From assembly GCA_038373865.1 (NCBI GenBank), contig JAXGGA010004732.1, forward strand, positions 1 to 64,000: a stretch of DNA of 64,000 bases, read 5' to 3'. Shown here one piece after another: positions 60,447-64,000 of this stretch; position 1 is the first letter of the stretch, and each line of letters opens with the position of its first letter. Below the pieces are notes generated by a model. That model saw only the letters and a program-made list of their open reading frames with translations, was not told where the DNA came from and made no database searches. Origin of the DNA: Uloborus plumipes (Eukaryota; Arthropoda; Arachnida; Araneae; Uloboridae). A program made the translations under genes and the position numbers.

Positions 60447-63400
60447 AATGTTGAAAGTACTTATTACATTGCGATTTTATTTCAGTTGTATAATAGATAA
60501 CCACTTATGTCTCTATTTTGGAGTTGGCAAAAGCAAAATTATAAATAAAATACGGATTTGTTCTGATAAAAAGAACGGGTAGGTCCTTGTCTATTCATCT
60601 TGTTTCACTCAAAATTTCTTTGTAGGGATTGTCATATAACGGTTTTCTTTCTGTTGCATCAAGTCGCCATTTTAGCCTTGGTTGGAGTGTTCAAAGTAAA
60701 ATTATAAATAAAACTATGAGTGCTAAACAAAACTTGGCTTCGCTAAAAATTATATTTTGTAATTGTATTTCTTGGATTAATTTTACTTTAAAATTCCTGT
60801 TGTGTATAATTTTAACGCTTTTAGGCCTTTAGGCGACCTTAGCCTTTTGACAGTTTTTTTAACTGTCATAATATGATAGAATCGACTACTAAAGCTACTA
60901 ATTTAGGTTGTAACTGTTGTCTTCAATACGGTTTGTTTAGAAATAAAAAAAGAAAGGATAATCTAAAAAACAGTTAGAGCATCTGTACGGGGAATGATTA
61001 GATCAATGAATTCCAAAACTACGTCACTTTATGAAACACGAAAAACAATAACTTGGACATTGATGCACGTTTCGAAGTGATAAGAACCCACTTTCGTTAC
61101 TGATAGAAAGCGAAGTTTTCCAAAAACTACCAAATTTGAATTTTAAGAAAAAAAAACATATCTACAAATACTGTTACAGAAACTAGTGGGTAAAATAGCC
61201 GAGCATCTACAGCAAACTTATAAATATCACACATTTAGATAAAACTAGAGGAGTTATGAAAGATAATGACACATTTTTGGTAAAAAAAAAGCTACATGCA
61301 CCTTCAAAAAATTTGAAAATTCTTGGAAATGAGGAAGGATTTCAAAAATCAAGGTACTCAAAGTATAAGACGATTAATTCTTAATCATTTTATCTAAATT
61401 AAAATCAAATGTGCAGTTGGCACTGTAATGATAATAGTTAAGCCACTTCAACATTAGTTTCTTCATGTTTAACGCTTGGGTATAGCTTTTACTACAACGA
61501 AATAACCGTAGTGTAGTGCAGTATGTGCCCAGTAAGCATTTCATTGAAAGGTTTTTTTTTTCTTTTTATTAATTTTTATTTCATAGAAGTAATGTTTTTG
61601 TAACGTTCAAGCTTTATTTAACCTTAAAATGGAATTAAATTCAGCCCAGAAAAATTGGACTTGAAATGTTTTGTAATGTTAACATGCATTGCTTTATATG
61701 ATATTTGTATATCACTTACGGTACGCTTTCAGTTGTATTCATAATAATAAATAATACGAAAATCATTTGGCATTTTCCTACTCCATTTTTTTTTAGATTT
61801 TTTAGTCTGCACGAGAAATACAATGTACACATACCTCACTTACGTTTTGAAAACATGACCTCACCAATTAAAGGTTAAGAAGCGAGCAAACTTTTCTAAA
61901 TTTTCCAATCGGGAAGTGGTTACATAGATTGGTTAAATTGAAAAAAAAAATTATCATGTGTTCCGATTGACCCCTATCAGCGGGGTGATTTGGAACACCC
62001 CTAAATTCCTATATATATATAAATAATAGCTGCTCAAAATAATTTGTCTTTGTTTGGATTATCAAAAGCAAAACCAAACCAAAGTTTTTACCCAAAAACT
62101 CAAATTAAAATAAAATCTTTTAACTACTTTTTTTACAATCAAAGCTGAAAAGTGTACCGATTCATCCCATTTTATGGTACATTTTAATGACTCGGGAGAT
62201 TAAAACAAAGCGATTTATCTGTCGATACTTTTTTTCTCGGCTCAGTAAACGAATATTTACTTTTAAAAACGTCATCCTTTTCAAAAAGAAAAAAAAAACG
62301 TTCTTCAAAAAGAACTACGGTTCTATTAATTTATCAAAGGTCGGATTGACTTCAAAACACATTTTCTACTTTGTACTAGATCTAAAATACATCCTAGTTT
62401 AAGAGATTTCGGCAATCAGGAACCCATTGTTTGTAACATAAAACGAGATTTTCAAAAGAAACTCTACAGTAATTGTGTACTTTTGTCTTGAAGTGTTCTG
62501 AAACCTTTCTTATTTTCCCTTTAATGAAAAAGTAAATGTATAAAGGAAAAAAAATGTTTCCCATACTTTGCAAGAAAAAATAACGTTTTTAAAAAATGCT
62601 TCAACGTTAAAAGTAAAGATTTATTACACAACGTGGCGTCAATTCGAACTAAATGAATACGAATGCAAGCGGAAAAAGAAAATGCAAAGCACAGTTATGC
62701 ACTTACAAGAAATGTTTTGAAAAGGTAAGACACTGTGCTTGGTTTAGGACATTTGAAACGCTCTTTAATACTCCCCAGAAGCATTTTTAATGAATGAACT
62801 CGTAGAATTTTATGGCGCTATTCATTTTCTTTCTCACCTTTGTTCATTTAACGGAAGACTAAAACTGTTAGAGCTTGCATTTCACGCTTAGTTAAAGTAC
62901 ATTGTTGTTTTTCTACATGAAAGTACAAAATGCAAAATAACGTTAGCAGTTTGTTAGAAACCGGAGCAGAATAATGAATTGATGTCAAAATTTTTTTGTA
63001 CTTGCTTATTGTGCATTTTTGAGTGTTTTCATTGAAAACGGTAATTTTCCGCGTCAGAGCCAACTTAAGCAGTCAAGATTGTTTCTTAATTTTAGATGTT
63101 TATCTCCTTTAATTCGCTTTATAATTGGCAGATAACGAGTTGTATTGCATTTGTGTTGCATGAAAAACGAAATGAAAAAAAAAAGAAAAATGCTAGAGTT
63201 ATTGAAAGGAAAACAACATCACTATCAATAAAAATATTATCGGATACTTTTTTCCTATGTAAAAATACATGGTATATTTTTCTTTCATTCTGAATCATAA
63301 TTATTCACATCGTAACTAACTGAAAGAAATGTCATATGAAAGATAGCTAGGTGAATCTCGTATGCTTAAATTTTCCTTTCTGTATATTTAAAAAATAGGG

Positions 63401-63496
63401 CAATTCCGCGAAAATGTCAACATGAGCATGAAAATTTTAATTTTAGCAAAATTCAAAGTAATATAAATAATTTCAGAGCTTGAACTTTCTGTTTTA
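60447..63496. other. No gene recognised
   Basis: AT-rich. About 60470-60740 repeats words of 59640-59760 (TATTTTGGAG, GCAAAAGYAAAATTAT), an old duplication. Short open frames have no features. Confidence 0.4.
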
Positions 63497-63930
63497 TACT
63501 GTAGGGTAGACCGGGGCACGTTTACGCAGTGCCCTTTTTTCGAAACGTGTTATAATTGGTGTGTCACCAGTCGCAGCAGATTGATGTTGCACCTTAGCAA
63601 GTACTCTCACAAGTTTTTTAGTGTCCCTCGAGCTTTGATATAGCATTTGGGCAGGATGACCTGTTTTCTGCCAATTGGAGTAAATTTTGTGTCGATCTTA
63701 TTGAAGCTTATTGTGAACTAAGGATGCTTGGATAAAAGTAAACATATATATGAATATTAGCAGAACTTTATTCTTATTTGAGAACAGTATTCAGACGAAT
63801 AAAAATGTTAACACATTTCGCTGAACATTAAAATATAAATCCGAACGAAGCGACAGGGCACGTTTACGCACTAACAGCGGAGCACGTTTACGCAAGTTCT
63901 TACTGCGTAAACGTGTACTTGAAGTTTTTT
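63497..63930. repeat. Possible MITE with repeated GCACGTTTACGCA
   Basis: It begins TAGGGTAGACCGGGGCACG. The motif GCACGTTTACGCA recurs at about 63515, 63858 and 63883, and inverted at about 63903. The right end could lie past the window end, so borders are not established. Confidence 0.45.
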
Positions 63931-64000
63931 TGCCCAGTACTGTGGCGAACCTTTTTGCTGTTTATTTTCGCAAATCATCATTTAAAGTTTAATCGAGTAA

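Overview
This window looks like AT-rich nuclear DNA from an animal, most likely an arthropod. Short coding exons are separated by long introns with GT-AG borders. Tc1/mariner, hAT, PIF/Harbinger and piggyBac-type transposon remains are dense, and one tRNA-derived SINE-like sequence is present. There are no operons, bacterial promoters or CRISPR arrays. The taxon is an inference: the intron sizes and Tc1 types would fit a chelicerate such as a spider, but nothing here proves it.

The one host gene I can support lies on the minus strand between 32800 and 12944. Six exons (32800-32611, 25253-25121, 21637-21534, 20380-20213, 15867-15780, 13107-12944) join with matching phases at all five junctions. 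They encode 281 residues of the C-terminal part of a single-pass membrane protein. Its ectodomain has three N-glycosylation sequons and a juxtamembrane region with a SEA-like strand/helix pattern. A transmembrane helix and a 28-residue tail containing FDNP follow. I do not recognise the family. The 5' exons lie upstream, at higher coordinates or outside the window.

The most unusual structure sits on this gene. A roughly 200-bp tandem array (15808 to about 17410) includes the first 60 bp of the penultimate coding exon and its splice acceptor. Seven further acceptor copies lie in the intron just upstream of the true exon. All seven carry a change that creates an in-frame stop, and six of them form three 397-bp dimers.

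Layout: 1-12900 is non-genic or 3' flank, with a hAT terminus, MITEs, a SINE-like sequence, and a 3.4-kb Harbinger element (6823-10220) that hosts a hAT MITE, which is itself interrupted. 12900-32800 is the gene, with introns full of MITEs, a piggyBac-type MITE at a TTAA site, a hAT-type MITE with a perfect 8-bp duplication, and a Tc1 element inside an expanded MITE. 32800-51100 is MITE-rich non-coding sequence, either upstream intron or intergenic. 51158-57166 is a palindrome with roughly 1-kb arms. Its left arm is split by a 4-kb hAT element that contains a second hAT element. 57294-58703 is a second Tc1 relic, and 58704-64000 is old repeats and unassigned sequence.

Eleven copies of one MITE family (ends CACTGTAAAAAATG and CAGTG, TA target sites, internal self-complementary ACTGTAAAATT units) run through the whole window. 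They give a clear relative order of insertions.
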